Shown here piece by piece: positions 1 through 8,699 of a stretch of DNA of 64,000 bases. The DNA is taken from contig NZ_CP023667.1 in NCBI RefSeq assembly GCF_002443155.1, positions 1,612,001-1,676,000 on the forward strand, written 5' to 3'. The first letter of the stretch is position 1. Every line of letters begins with the position of its first letter. The notes beneath the pieces are model-generated. The model was not told where the DNA came from and did no database searches. It saw only the letters and a program-made list of their open reading frames with translations. The position numbers and the translations under genes were made by a program. Origin of the DNA: Alcaligenes faecalis (GTDB lineage Bacteria; Pseudomonadota; Gammaproteobacteria; Burkholderiales; Burkholderiaceae_B).

Positions 1-75
1 CAGCTGCTCGGCCGCGCGAGTGAAATTACGCTCTTTGGCGACCGCAACAAAGTAGCGGATTTGTTTCAAGTCCAT
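1..75 (-). CDS. LysR-family regulator, N-terminal fragment (BenM/CatM-like)
   Basis: Only the first 25 codons are inside the window, running off the left edge. They read MDLKQIRYFVAVAKERNFTR and continue AAEQL, the standard start of a LysR winged helix-turn-helix. The gene is divergent from benA with about 450 bp between them, the usual arrangement of BenM/CatM activators that respond to benzoate or cis,cis-muconate. Family membership is clear from sequence; the BenM role is inferred from position only. Confidence 0.8.
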   Translation of the reverse strand, partial: MDLKQIRYFVAVAKERNFTRAAEQL

Positions 76-235
76 ATGCTTTGCCCGTGGTCCAGGTCCA
101 GAAAATCCGGATCAATATATCACCTATCTCGACCATCCAAGCTTCAAGCATATACCCGACAAGCTCTAGGGTTAACGATAGGTTTTGTTTTTATGATGAT
201 TTAAGTACCTGATTTTATTCATAAAAGAACAAACT

Positions 236-250
236 ATAGCATTTTGCTAT
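236..250. promoter_or_regulatory. candidate LysR operator upstream of ben operon
   Basis: ATAGCATTTTGCTAT is a perfect 6-bp inverted repeat with a 3-bp centre and fits the T-N11-A pattern of LysR sites. It lies in the 450-bp divergent region between the LysR start (75) and benA (528). A weaker dyad ACC-GATAT-GGT follows at 259-269. No convincing -35/-10 pair was fixed for benA, and the rest of 76-527 shows no gene. Confidence 0.45.
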
Positions 251-527
251 GGAGCGGGACCGATATGGTATTGGAAGCTTGTCCATTCAAAGACTGTAAT
301 GAAAGCCATGCAGAACAGCCCCAGGATGTTAGATAAAACGGGCTGGGCAAGATCAGCCCGATGCTGTCCCTGTCGGGCTTGAATCAGGCTCAAGGCCAAG
401 CCAGCAACCCGCTGCCACGAGCCAGTCCGGTATCAATCCGGAGCGATTTTTCTTTTCTATCACACGTACTTGCTATGTCTTCATGGACATGGGCAGGGAC
501 GGCTGCAACTCTCATAAAGGCCACATC

Positions 528-1880
528 ATGTCAGTCCTTATGGATAAAACCAACGATATCAGGCACTTGCTTGATACTGCCCTGGAAGAAAACCAAGAAA
601 CAGGCGTGTATCGCTGCCGTCGTGACATCTTCACGAATCCGGATCTGTTCGAGCTGGAGATGAAGCATATTTTTGAAGGCAATTGGGTCTACTTGGCGCA
701 TGAAAGCCAGTTGCCCAATGTGAATGATTACTTCACTACCTATATTGGCCGCCAGCCCGTGTTTCTGACACGCGGCAAAGACGGCGGCTTGAATGCCTTT
801 ATCAATGCCTGTGCCCACCGGGGCGCCATGCTGTGCCGCCGCAAGCATGGCAATAAAGGCAGTTTTACCTGTCCTTTTCATGGCTGGACCTTCAATAACG
901 CCGGCAAGCTGCTCAAGGTCAAGGACGAGAAAAACACCCAATACCCCGAGCAGTTCAATACCGAAGGCTCGCACGACTTGAAGCGTGTCGCGCGCTTTGA
1001 GAACTATCGCGGCTTTCTGTTTGGCAGTCTGAATCCGGATGTGGTGTCTCTGGATGAATATCTGGGTGAAACCAAGGTCATCATCGACCAGATCGTGGAC
1101 CAAGCCCCTGAAGGCCTGGAAGTGCTGCGCGGCAATTCTTCCTATATCTACGACGGCAACTGGAAGCTGCAGATGGAAAACGGGGCCGACGGCTACCACG
1201 TCAGCAGCGTGCACTGGAACTATTCCGCCACGATGGGTCGTCGCAAAGAGGGCGGCACGCAAGCGGTGGATGCGAACGGCTGGAGCAAAAGCCTGGGCGG
1301 TGTGTATGGCTTTGATTATGGCCATATCTTGCTCTGGACCAAGACCATGAATCCAACCGTGCGGCCGGTCTACGAGCATCGCGAGGAGCTGAAGCAGCGT
1401 CTGGGCGAGGACCGTGCCGAGTTCATCGTGAATCAGACCCGCAATCTGTGCCTGTACCCGAACGTGTATTTGATGGACCAGTTCTCTACCCAGATTCGGG
1501 TAACGCGTCCTATCAGCGTGGACAAGACGGAAGTCACGATTTACTGCTTTGGCCCCAAGGGTGAGAGCGCCGAGCAGCGTGCCATCCGCATCCGTCAATA
1601 CGAAGACTTTTTCAACGTGTCTGGCATGGGAACGGCAGACGATCTGGAAGAGTTCCGTGCTTGTCAGGAAGGCTATGCCGGTATTGCCGCCCCCTGGAAT
1701 GACTTGAGCCGAGGCGCCCCCCTGTGGGTCCAAGGCCCGGACGAGAACGCGACCGCCATGGGCATGAAGCCCTTGATCAGTGGTGGGCGTAGTGAAGATG
1801 AAGGCTTGTTTGTCTGCCAGCACGAGTACTGGGCCAAGACCATGAGCCAGGCACTGAAAGCAGAAAGCGGGGAGGCCTAA
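528..1880 (+). CDS. benA: benzoate 1,2-dioxygenase, large (alpha) subunit
   Basis: Catalytic oxygenase subunit that dihydroxylates benzoate to the cis-diol (1,6-dihydroxycyclohexa-2,4-diene-1-carboxylate). The 450-residue protein has a Rieske motif with C95, H97, C115 and H118 (ACAHRG ... CPFHGW) and a C-terminal mononuclear-iron domain beginning around the [14 protein letters not shown] stretch. The ATG at 528 is chosen because AAAGG lies 7 nt upstream; an in-frame ATG at 483 lacks this and adds residues foreign to the family, and another ATG at 540 is possible. First gene of benABCD; benB follows after 3 nt. Close toluate dioxygenases (XylX) are the main alternative, but the whole set with BenK favours benzoate. 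Confidence 0.95.
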   Translation: MSVLMDKTNDIRHLLDTALEENQETGVYRCRRDIFTNPDLFELEMKHIFEGNWVYLAHESQLPNVNDYFTTYIGRQPVFLTRGKDGGLNAFINACAHRGAMLCRRKHGNKGSFTCPFHGWTFNNAGKLLKVKDEKNTQYPEQFNTEGSHDLKRVARFENYRGFLFGSLNPDVVSLDEYLGETKVIIDQIVDQAPEGLEVLRGNSSYIYDGNWKLQMENGADGYHVSSVHWNYSATMGRRKEGGTQAVDANGWSKSLGGVYGFDYGHILLWTKTMNPTVRPVYEHREELKQRLGEDRAEFIVNQTRNLCLYPNVYLMDQFSTQIRVTRPISVDKTEVTIYCFGPKGESAEQRAIRIRQYEDFFNVSGMGTADDLEEFRACQEGYAGIAAPWNDLSRGAPLWVQGPDENATAMGMKPLISGGRSEDEGLFVCQHEYWAKTMSQALKAESGEA

Positions 1881-1883
1881 GCC

Positions 1884-2372
1884 ATGAACGCAACCTATCA
1901 CTCTATTTGCGCTTTCCTGTATCGGGAAGCCCGTTTGCTGGATGACCGTCAGTGGGATGAATGGCTGGAGTGCTATAGCCCCAACGCCCAATACTGGATG
2001 CCTTGCTGGGACGATGATGATCAGCTGACCGAGGATCCGCATAGCGAGATTTCCTTGATCTTTTATCCCAACCGCAACGGTCTGGAAGATAGGGTGTTCC
2101 GCATCAAGACCGAGCGCTCTGGTGCATCCACGCCCGAGCCGCGTACCGCTCACATGCTCAGCAATATCGAGATTCTGGCCGAGCGCGATGGGCAGGTGGA
2201 TGTTCGCTACAACTTTCTGACGCTGAACCATCGCTACCGGGTGACGGATCAGTTCTTTGGCACGATTTACCTGACTTTGTCGTCTCAGGAGCAGGGCTGG
2301 TTGATCGAGCAAAAGAAGGTAGTGCTCAAGAACGACTACATCCGTCAAGTGATTGATGTGTATCACATTTAA
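1884..2372 (+). CDS. benB: benzoate 1,2-dioxygenase, small (beta) subunit
   Basis: Structural beta subunit of the alpha3-beta3 Rieske oxygenase, 162 residues, the usual length. The sequence has the cone-like SnoaL/beta-subunit pattern (FLYREARLLDDRQWDEWLECY near the start, then NRNGLEDRVFRIKTER) typical of BenB/XylY. Its ATG lies 3 nt after the benA stop, and benC starts 13 nt downstream, so the three are one translationally linked unit. Confidence 0.95.
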   Translation: MNATYHSICAFLYREARLLDDRQWDEWLECYSPNAQYWMPCWDDDDQLTEDPHSEISLIFYPNRNGLEDRVFRIKTERSGASTPEPRTAHMLSNIEILAERDGQVDVRYNFLTLNHRYRVTDQFFGTIYLTLSSQEQGWLIEQKKVVLKNDYIRQVIDVYHI

Positions 2373-2385
2373 AGCGGGGTTAGTC

Positions 2386-3393
2386 GTGAACAGCTATCGT
2401 ATTGCGCTGAATTTTGAGGACGGCGTCACCCGTTTCGTGGACTGTGGGGAACACGAAAAAGTGCTGGATGCCGCGTATCGCCATCAGATCAATCTGCCTA
2501 TGGATTGCTCGGACGGGGTGTGCGGCACTTGTAAATGTCAGGCCGAAAGTGGTCAGTATGAGCAGGGCGATGACTATATCGAGGATGCCCTGACGCAAGA
2601 GGAAGCGGACAAGGGTTTGGTTCTGACCTGCCAGATGATCCCCAAGTCGGACTGCGTGATTGCTGTGCCGATTTCATCGGGTGTGTGCAAAACTGCCGTG
2701 GCCAAGTGGCAGGGGCAGGTATCGGAATGCCGTCAGTATGAGGATGCGGCTTACGAGTTGAAGATTGATGCGGCCGATGAGGCCTTGCCTTTCCTGCCTG
2801 GGCAGTACGTGAATATCACGGTGCCCGGCGGGCAGGCGCATCGCTCCTATTCCTTCAGTTCTGCGCCGGGCGAGCCGTGTTTGAGTTTCCTGATCAAGCA
2901 AGTGCCGGGAGGCCTGATGAGTTCCTGGCTGGCGGCGCAGCCGCTAGGCCAGCAGGTAGAAATCACCGGGCCTTTGGGTAGTTTTTATCTGCGTCAGGTA
3001 ACGCGCCCCTTGCTGTTCCTGGCCGGTGGAACGGGTCTGGCGCCGTTCTTGTCGATGCTGGAAGTGCTGGTCAAGCAAGGCTGTACGCAGCCTGTGCATC
3101 TGGTCTATGGCGTCACCCGTGATCAGGATCTGGTGATGCTGGCAGAGCTGGAGTCCTTTACTCAGCGTTTGCCCGGATTCAGCTACACCACCTGCGTGGT
3201 GGACCCGGAATCCAGCCACGAACGCAAAGGCTACGTCACCCAGCACTTGGATCCGGCGCATTGGCATGACGGGCAGGTGGATGTGTACCTGTGCGGGCCG
3301 CCACCCATGGTGGATGCCGTCAGCCAGTTCATTGATGCGCAAGCCCATGCTCCCGCGAATTTCTACTACGAAAAATTCATCACTAGCCAGTAA
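2386..3393 (+). CDS. benC: benzoate 1,2-dioxygenase electron-transfer reductase
   Basis: Single-chain NADH reductase that feeds electrons to BenAB. The N-terminal domain is a plant-type 2Fe-2S ferredoxin with the cysteine cluster in CSDGVCGTCKC and a later Cys in LVLTCQM. It is followed by an FAD domain (RSYSFSS) and an NAD domain (GTGLAPFLSML, CGPPPMV near the C terminus). I chose GTG 2386, giving 335 residues, because GCGGGG sits just upstream and the protein then starts NSYRIALNFEDG like relatives; ATG codons at 2353/2356 would overlap benB by about 20 nt. Confidence 0.93.
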   Translation: MNSYRIALNFEDGVTRFVDCGEHEKVLDAAYRHQINLPMDCSDGVCGTCKCQAESGQYEQGDDYIEDALTQEEADKGLVLTCQMIPKSDCVIAVPISSGVCKTAVAKWQGQVSECRQYEDAAYELKIDAADEALPFLPGQYVNITVPGGQAHRSYSFSSAPGEPCLSFLIKQVPGGLMSSWLAAQPLGQQVEITGPLGSFYLRQVTRPLLFLAGGTGLAPFLSMLEVLVKQGCTQPVHLVYGVTRDQDLVMLAELESFTQRLPGFSYTTCVVDPESSHERKGYVTQHLDPAHWHDGQVDVYLCGPPPMVDAVSQFIDAQAHAPANFYYEKFITSQ

Positions 3394-3406
3394 ATGCATT
3401 CAAGCA

Positions 3407-3425
3407 ACGCCCCTTTGTGGGGCGT
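3407..3425 (+). other. intercistronic hairpin between benC and benD
   Basis: ACGCCCC and GGGGCGT form a 7-bp perfect stem with a 5-nt loop in the 64-nt benC-benD gap. There is no T-run after it, so it is more likely an RNA-stability or partial attenuation element than a full terminator. benD has its own AAGGA ribosome site at about 3448. Confidence 0.45.
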
Positions 3426-3457
3426 CCTGTGCTGGATGACTCCTACAAGGAAAGATC

Positions 3458-4228
3458 ATGACTACGCCTGTGCGTTTTCATCAAAAAGTGGCCATTGTGA
3501 CGGGCGCGGCCCAAGGCATTGGCCGTCGTGTTACCGAGCGCTTGCAGGCTGAAGGGGCCTGGGTGTTGGCGGTAGACCGCTCTGAACTGGTGCGGGAACT
3601 GGCCAGTGATACGGTCCTGACACTGGAAGTAGATCTGGAAACCGTTGAAGGCGCTCAGGCCGCAGCCCAGGCGGCGCTGGATAAGTGGGGGCGTATTGAT
3701 GTTTTGATCAATAACGTCGGGGGCACGATCTGGACGCGTCCTTACGAGCACTACACGCCGACGCAGATCGAGGCCGAGATACGCCGCTCCCTGTTTCCAA
3801 CCCTGTGGTCCTGTCATGCCGTGTTGCCCAGCATGCAGGCTCAGGGCAGTGGGGCCATTGTGAATGTGTCCTCGATTGCCACTCGCAGCATCAATCGTGT
3901 GCCTTATGCCGCGGCCAAAGGCGGCGTCAATGCCTTGACCGCCTCGTTGGCTTTCGAGAATGCCCAGCGCGGCATTCGGGTCAATGCTGTTTCACCCGGC
4001 GGGACCGAGGCACCGCCACGGCGCATTCCTCGCAATACCCAGAACCAGGAAGATCCCCAGGAAGCGATCTGGTATCAGCAGATTGTCGATCAGACCGTGG
4101 CCAGCAGTTTGATGAAGCGTTACGGCAGCCTGGATGAACAGGCCGCCAGCATTTTGTTTTTGGCCTCCGACGAGGCTTCGTATATCACCGGCACTGTCTT
4201 GCCAGTAGGAGGCGGCGACCAGGGCTGA
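3458..4228 (+). CDS. benD: benzoate cis-diol dehydrogenase (SDR)
   Basis: Oxidises and decarboxylates 1,6-dihydroxycyclohexa-2,4-diene-1-carboxylate to catechol with NAD+. The 256-residue protein is a classical short-chain dehydrogenase: nucleotide motif TGAAQGIG near residue 16, NNVG, catalytic Ser in NVSSIA and the YAAAK Tyr/Lys pair. The ATG is preceded by AAGGA. Fourth ben gene; its product catechol would enter ortho cleavage encoded elsewhere, since no cat genes are in the window. Confidence 0.93.
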   Translation: MTTPVRFHQKVAIVTGAAQGIGRRVTERLQAEGAWVLAVDRSELVRELASDTVLTLEVDLETVEGAQAAAQAALDKWGRIDVLINNVGGTIWTRPYEHYTPTQIEAEIRRSLFPTLWSCHAVLPSMQAQGSGAIVNVSSIATRSINRVPYAAAKGGVNALTASLAFENAQRGIRVNAVSPGGTEAPPRRIPRNTQNQEDPQEAIWYQQIVDQTVASSLMKRYGSLDEQAASILFLASDEASYITGTVLPVGGGDQG

Positions 4229-4299
4229 TCAATCGATGCGCGCGGCTGGTAGAGCGAAGGGCATCAAGACAAAAAAACTCCATTTGGGGGAGACAAATC

Positions 4300-5634
4300 A
4301 TGAAAACACTAGACGTTAATGAAGTGATTGAGCAGGCGCGCTTCGGGCGCTTTCACTGGATGGTGATGAGCCTGTGTGCCTTGTTGCTGATATTCGATGG
4401 CTATGACCTGTTTATTTACGGTGTGGTCTTGCCGGTGCTGATGGACGAGTGGAGTTTGACGCCGGTGCAAGCCGGGGCCTTGGGGAGCTACGCCCTGTTT
4501 GGCATGATGTTTGGTGCTTTTGTGTTCGGGCCGCTGGCAGACAAGATTGGCCGTAAGAAGGGCGTGACGATCTGTTTTGCCTTGTTCAGCCTGGCCACGT
4601 TCCTGAATGGCTTTGCAAGCTCACCGACCGAGTTTGGTGTGTATCGCTTTCTGGCAGGTTTGGGTTGCGGTGGCTTGATGCCTAATGCCGTGGCCTTGAT
4701 GAATGAGTATTCGCCCAAGCGCTCGCGCAGCACTTTGGTGGCGATCATGTTCAGTGGCTATTCATTGGGCGGTTTGCTGTCGGCGGCGATCGGCATCTAC
4801 ATGCTGCCGCGCTTTGGCTGGCAGTCCATGTTTTTCTGCGCGGCCATTCCGCTGTTGTTGCTGCCTTTTATTGTCTGGAAACTGCCCGAGTCGCTGGCGT
4901 TTCTGATGCGTCAGGGGCAAGAGGAAAAAGCACGCCGCATTGTGCAGACCTTGGCTCCTGAATTGGGCGTGTCCCAAGATACCGTCTTGACCTTGCATGA
5001 GCAGAAAAAGGCAGGCGTGCCCATGCTGGATCTGGTCAAGGAAGGACGCTTGCTGGGCACCTTGATGATCTGGGTGGCATTTTTCTGCTGCCTCTTGATG
5101 GTCTATGCCCTGGGTTCCTGGTTGCCTAAACTGATGGCCAATGCGGGCTATAGCCTGGGTTCCAGCCTGTCCTTCCTGGTGGCCTTGAACCTGGGCGGCA
5201 TGTTTGGTGCGATTCTGGGTGGTTGGCTGGGGGATCGTTTCAGCTTGCCTAAAGTGGTTGCCTGGTTCTTTCTGGTGTCGGCGGTGTCCATTACCTTGCT
5301 GGGTTTCAAGAGCCCGACTCTGGTGTTGTACGTGTTGATCGTGATTGCCGGTGCCACCACCATTGGCACGCAGATCCTGCTGTACGCCAATACGGCGCAG
5401 TTCTACCCCTTGTCCATGCGTTCCTCGGGCTTGGGCTGGGCGTCAGGCGTGGGGCGCATCGGTGCCATTGCCGGGCCTTTCCTGGGCGGTACCCTGATGG
5501 CGGCCAAGTTGCCCTTGCAGATGAATTTCATGGCCTTTGCCGTGCCGGGACTTATCGCCATGCTCGCGTTTCTGGTGTTTATGGCATCCTCGCGTTCATC
5601 ACCTAAAGTGGCTTTCAATGCTGTGGTGGGTTGA
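4300..5634 (+). CDS. benK: benzoate:H+ symporter, MFS (AAHS family)
   Basis: Inner-membrane transporter of 444 residues with about 12 membrane segments. It has the aromatic-acid symporter signature FDGYDLFIYG in the first segment and the MFS loop GPLADKIGRKK between segments 2 and 3. It follows benD by 71 nt on the same strand with a GGGGGAG ribosome site, so it should be co-expressed and bring benzoate into the cell. Substrate is inferred from the operon; sister AAHS transporters take vanillate, protocatechuate or 4-hydroxybenzoate. Confidence 0.88.
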   Translation: MKTLDVNEVIEQARFGRFHWMVMSLCALLLIFDGYDLFIYGVVLPVLMDEWSLTPVQAGALGSYALFGMMFGAFVFGPLADKIGRKKGVTICFALFSLATFLNGFASSPTEFGVYRFLAGLGCGGLMPNAVALMNEYSPKRSRSTLVAIMFSGYSLGGLLSAAIGIYMLPRFGWQSMFFCAAIPLLLLPFIVWKLPESLAFLMRQGQEEKARRIVQTLAPELGVSQDTVLTLHEQKKAGVPMLDLVKEGRLLGTLMIWVAFFCCLLMVYALGSWLPKLMANAGYSLGSSLSFLVALNLGGMFGAILGGWLGDRFSLPKVVAWFFLVSAVSITLLGFKSPTLVLYVLIVIAGATTIGTQILLYANTAQFYPLSMRSSGLGWASGVGRIGAIAGPFLGGTLMAAKLPLQMNFMAFAVPGLIAMLAFLVFMASSRSSPKVAFNAVVG

Positions 5635-5715
5635 AAATACAAGGACAGGTGGAGAAATGGTCATACCAAGTTCACAACGGGCTTGAGTCGTGCCAACAGG
5701 CTCCAGATCGTTATA

Positions 5716-5762
5716 CTTGTGCCTTCCGGCAGCTTCCTGATTGTGGGGCTGCCAGAAGCAAG
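5716..5762. other. long imperfect hairpin upstream of the LysE gene
   Basis: CTTGTGCCTTCCGGCAGC and GCTGCCAGAAGCAAG can pair over about 14 bp around a 13-14 nt loop. It lies in the 190-nt gap between benK and the LysE-family gene. There is no T-tract on the plus strand. Function unknown. Confidence 0.3.
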
Positions 5763-5826
5763 GTTCATCTACACCGTTTTCAATCGACGCATGCCAGCCT
5801 TTCAAATTGAATGGCTGGCATTGTCT

Positions 5827-6465
5827 ATGGAGCTAGCCAAAATCATGACCGCCAGCAGTCTTTTGTTATTTTTACCCGCCTGTTTTGCTCTGAATATGGC
5901 CTTCGGCCCTAACAACCTGCTGTCCATGACGGTAGGGGCCAAGCAAGGCGTGTCGACTGCCCTGGTGGCGGCCATGGGGCGTCTGGTCGCTTTTGCCATC
6001 ATGATTGTGGTGGCGGCCTTGGGAATGGGAACCTTGTTGATGGTCTCGGAAACGGCCTTTACCGTGGTCAAGCTCGCGGGGGCGGCGTATCTGATCTGGC
6101 TGGGCATCAAGGTACTGCGTGCCAGTGGTAAAACGTCAGCAGAGCAGACTGAGGTGAGCAAAAAAGATATCTGGGGCCTGGTGCGTCAGGAGTTCTTCGT
6201 GGCGATTGGTAATCCTAAGGCCATTCTGATTTTCACCGCTTTCTTCCCGCAATTTGTGGATATGAATAACTATTGGGCCAGCTTCATGACACAGGGTGTG
6301 ATTTTCCTGCTGCTGGAAGTGATCGCGATTGCGGCGTATGCCTATGTGGGGACCAGGCTGTCCGGCGTGATGCAAAATGCGCGTGGTCTGCGCTGGGTGA
6401 ACCGCATTAGCGGCAGCATGATGATAGGCTTTGGCGTGATATTGGCCATGGCGCGACGCTCCTGA
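5827..6465 (+). CDS. LysE/RhtB-family amino-acid exporter
   Basis: Inner-membrane protein of 212 residues with about six hydrophobic segments. The family marker GPNNLLSMTVGAKQG lies near the N terminus and GNPKAILIFTAFFPQF in the middle, as in RhtB/LeuE-type exporters. The open frame extends upstream to 5683, but the added residues are not family-like; ATG 5827 or ATG 5845 is the likely start. Substrate cannot be told. It is followed by a strong terminator, so it is the last gene of its unit. Confidence 0.85.
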   Translation: MELAKIMTASSLLLFLPACFALNMAFGPNNLLSMTVGAKQGVSTALVAAMGRLVAFAIMIVVAALGMGTLLMVSETAFTVVKLAGAAYLIWLGIKVLRASGKTSAEQTEVSKKDIWGLVRQEFFVAIGNPKAILIFTAFFPQFVDMNNYWASFMTQGVIFLLLEVIAIAAYAYVGTRLSGVMQNARGLRWVNRISGSMMIGFGVILAMARRS

Positions 6466-6500
6466 TCGGACGCCTGATTTGGCGGTTCAAGCCACACTGC

Positions 6501-6528
6501 AAAAAGCTCTCCTTGCGAGAGCTTTTTT
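6501..6528 (+). terminator. rho-independent terminator after LysE gene
   Basis: AAAAAGCTCTC and GAGAGCTTTTTT form a 10-11 bp stem with a 4-nt loop ending in a T-run, 36 nt after the LysE stop. The A-run on the 5' side would let it work on both strands. Confidence 0.85.
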
Positions 6529-6689
6529 ATGCCTGTCATGTATTCGGCCAGCCTGAGCCCGCTGTTTTTAATGATGTTTTCACGTTCAATGTGCAGAACT
6601 GAATAAACCCCCATTGGGTTGAGAGAGAGTCTCTGTCTTTTTGATGTTTCTATTTGTACAGGGTTAACACTGAATAGGCTATTTAACGC

Positions 6690-6717
6690 TTGAAGTTTGT
6701 ATTTTTTTTGCTAGGAT
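6690..6717 (+). promoter_or_regulatory. candidate sigma-70 promoter of the 19-codon unit
   Basis: TTGAAG (6690-6695) and TAGGAT (6712-6717) are separated by 16 nt in an AT-rich stretch with a T8 run. It lies about 50 nt upstream of the small ORF at 6769. Confidence 0.45.
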
Positions 6718-6768
6718 AAAAACTCGTTCTAGGCTTTCTTGATTAAATAAATAGCAGGAGGTTTGGAT

Positions 6769-6828
6769 ATGAATGAAACGCCCATGAACTGGCCCAGTGA
6801 TTTTCCGAGCAAACACGATTCAATATAA
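6769..6828 (+). CDS. 19-residue peptide MNETPMNWPSDFPSKHDSI, unknown
   Basis: ATG 6769 is preceded by a perfect AGGAGG at 6756-6761 with 7-nt spacing, much stronger than most genes here. The peptide is polar with three Pro and one Trp and no signal or membrane segment. The ORF sits alone between a promoter-like pair (6690-6717) and a strong terminator (6865-6886), forming a self-contained transcript of about 160 nt. It could be a true microprotein, a leader, or a small RNA with an embedded ORF; no run of one amino acid suggests a classical attenuator. Confidence 0.5.
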   Translation: MNETPMNWPSDFPSKHDSI

Positions 6829-6864
6829 AACTTCCAAGAAAGACGGAGACCATTAACCAGTCTG

Positions 6865-6886
6865 GCCGCCCTATGGGCGGCTTTTT
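6865..6886 (+). terminator. terminator closing the 19-codon unit
   Basis: GCCGCCC-TAT-GGGCGGC forms a 7-bp GC-only stem with a 3-nt loop followed by TTTTT, 37 nt after the small stop codon. Confidence 0.8.
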
Positions 6887-7068
6887 CATGGGCGTCTGAT
6901 TGTTCTGGTTTTTATATCAGTGTGCCCTGAGAATAAGCTGAGAATTTATTGATAATATTCAAATTCTGAAGCGTGCAAGACTGGAAAATTTCATACGACT
7001 ACTTTAAATTAAGTTTTATTTCGTTTTAATGCATTGGGTGGCGTGGAAAAATACGGAGCGGAAAAAGA

Positions 7069-7527
7069 ATGAATTGCATCAAGGTCTTGCTGGTTTTGTG
7101 TTTTTCCCTGTTTCTTGGCGCCTGCTCCAGTATTGCCGTTACTTATCATAGCGATCCCGAAGGAGCTACTGTCGTCTGCAATGGCAGTGTCTATGGCGAG
7201 ACACCACTGACTATTAACTACAAGCTTCGGGATGTGGATAAGCGTCTGGGCATTCTTTACACAGACCCTTGTTATGCGCAGTGGCTTAGCGGATACCGGG
7301 TCTCGTATACCAATCGGGTACATCTGCCCCCGATTCCGGTTTTCGGCTATCAAATGGCCAAACGGCCCCTGGGGGATGGCTATGCGCAGGACGCGGATTA
7401 CGGTTTGCGCGTGCAGACTCTGCGCCAGATGCGGGAACAGCAAGAAGAAAACCGCAGATTGATGCAAGCCCAACTGCGAGAGCAGCGTAAAACCAATTGC
7501 CTGCTGGAGGGGAAGTCAAAATGTTAG
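7069..7527 (+). CDS. PEGA-like lipoprotein
   Basis: Predicted lipoprotein of 152 residues: N-terminal signal with lipobox LGAC (Cys19) followed by Ser-Ser, suggesting outer-membrane sorting. Residues about 29-50 (DPEGATVVCNGSVYGETPLT) match the PEGA pattern, a small beta domain common in surface lipoproteins. The last 45 residues are Gln/Glu/Arg-rich and probably helical. It sits alone between the 19-codon unit and the LacI gene. Molecular role not known. Confidence 0.75.
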   Translation: MNCIKVLLVLCFSLFLGACSSIAVTYHSDPEGATVVCNGSVYGETPLTINYKLRDVDKRLGILYTDPCYAQWLSGYRVSYTNRVHLPPIPVFGYQMAKRPLGDGYAQDADYGLRVQTLRQMREQQEENRRLMQAQLREQRKTNCLLEGKSKC

Positions 7528-7591
7528 TGTCCCCTTGAGCAGGTATTAACTTGTAAGATGGCCCCTGACTGATCTTGGCTGATTCACAGTT

Positions 7592-7608
7592 TTGTTTCAC
7601 TTAAACAA
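7592..7608. promoter_or_regulatory. inverted repeat upstream of LacI gene
   Basis: TTGTTT-CACTT-AAACAA is a perfect 6-bp dyad with a 5-bp spacer, 54 nt before the LacI start. It lacks the central CG of LacI-type sites, so autoregulation through it is only a possibility. Confidence 0.3.
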
Positions 7609-7661
7609 GTGACCAGGGCTATGCTATTTTCCTCTCTTTCCCTTTTCTGACTGATCCAGCC

Positions 7662-8699
7662 TTGCCACGTTCCTCTGCTACCTCCTCTCGTCGTATCACC
7701 ATCCGCGATGTCGCCAAAGCGGCAGGGGTGTCATTGACTACGGTTTCACACGCCTTGAATGACAGAGGTGTGGTGGACCCGCTAACGCGTGCCAAGGTCA
7801 AGCAGATCGCGGTTGATATGGGCTACCGGCCCAATGTACGAGCACAGCGTTTGCGCTCCGGTGCGGCCAATAGCATCGCACTGGTATCGTCCATGCCTTT
7901 TGCCGTGTCGGGTGGTGTGTCGCGTTTAGGCTTCATGATGGAAGTGGCGGGCATTGCGGCGGAAGCGGCCATGAGGCGCGGCCTGGCTCTGGTGTTTGTA
8001 CCTCCATTGGAAAATGCCCAGGCCTTTCTGGAAGGCCTGGATATTGACGGGGCGATATTGCTGGAACCCATGACAGATGATCCCAATGTGCGCTTGTTGC
8101 AGGAACGTGGCGTAGCTTTGGTGTCGATTGGCCGTCAGGGGGGCGTTGCAGACAGCATTCCCTTTATTGATCTGCAGTCCACCGCAACTGCGCATCTGCT
8201 TTTAAATCATTTGTGGGAGCAAGGACGGCGACGTATTGCTCTGGTGCAAAGCAGTGCCGCGCGTGACTCCTACGCCAGTCACAAGAAAGCCTACGAGAAC
8301 TTCGCGGCGGCTCACGCCATGCCAGTGCGCTATATGCAGGTAGAGGAAAGCTTGGGTGAAGCGGGTGGGTTTGATGCCTGCACCCGGCTTTTGGCGCAGT
8401 ACCCCGATACTGATGCTCTATGTGTGCCCGTGGATGCCTTTGCGGTGGGCGCTTTGGCCGCCGTTCAGCAAGCCGGTTTGCGTGTCCCGCAGGATGTGAT
8501 GATTGCGACCCGTTACGATGGCCTGCGTGCTCGTACCGCAGAACCGGCTCTGACCGCGGTGGATTTGCATCTGGAACAAGTGGCAACCCTGGCCGTCGAG
8601 CTGCTGTTCGAACATTTGTCGGGCGATAAAAGCCGCCAGTCGGCTTTGGGCCCAAAGCCGGAGCTTCGGGCCCGTGCCTCTACACAGCTGGATGATTAA
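7662..8699 (+). CDS. LacI/PurR-family transcriptional regulator
   Basis: DNA-binding repressor of 345 residues. Residues about 11-60 hold the LacI helix-turn-helix and hinge (ITIRDVAKAAGVSLTTVSHA, then YRPNVRAQRLRSG). The rest is a periplasmic-binding-protein fold that binds a small effector. The frame opens with TTG 7662, has no clear ribosome site, and no better in-frame start precedes the HTH. It converges on the minus-strand permease/amidohydrolase operon, overlapping the last gene by 4 nt. The perfect CG-centred palindrome upstream of that operon (12268-12283) makes it the likely target. Confidence 0.88.
   Translation: MPRSSATSSRRITIRDVAKAAGVSLTTVSHALNDRGVVDPLTRAKVKQIAVDMGYRPNVRAQRLRSGAANSIALVSSMPFAVSGGVSRLGFMMEVAGIAAEAAMRRGLALVFVPPLENAQAFLEGLDIDGAILLEPMTDDPNVRLLQERGVALVSIGRQGGVADSIPFIDLQSTATAHLLLNHLWEQGRRRIALVQSSAARDSYASHKKAYENFAAAHAMPVRYMQVEESLGEAGGFDACTRLLAQYPDTDALCVPVDAFAVGALAAVQQAGLRVPQDVMIATRYDGLRARTAEPALTAVDLHLEQVATLAVELLFEHLSGDKSRQSALGPKPELRARASTQLDD

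Noticed and set aside
531..2366. 611-codon minus-strand open frame opposite benA-benB
   Set aside because: Mirror of two certain genes; composition is the His/Gln/Val-rich type produced by antisense reading of high-GC codons, with no ribosome site or family motif.
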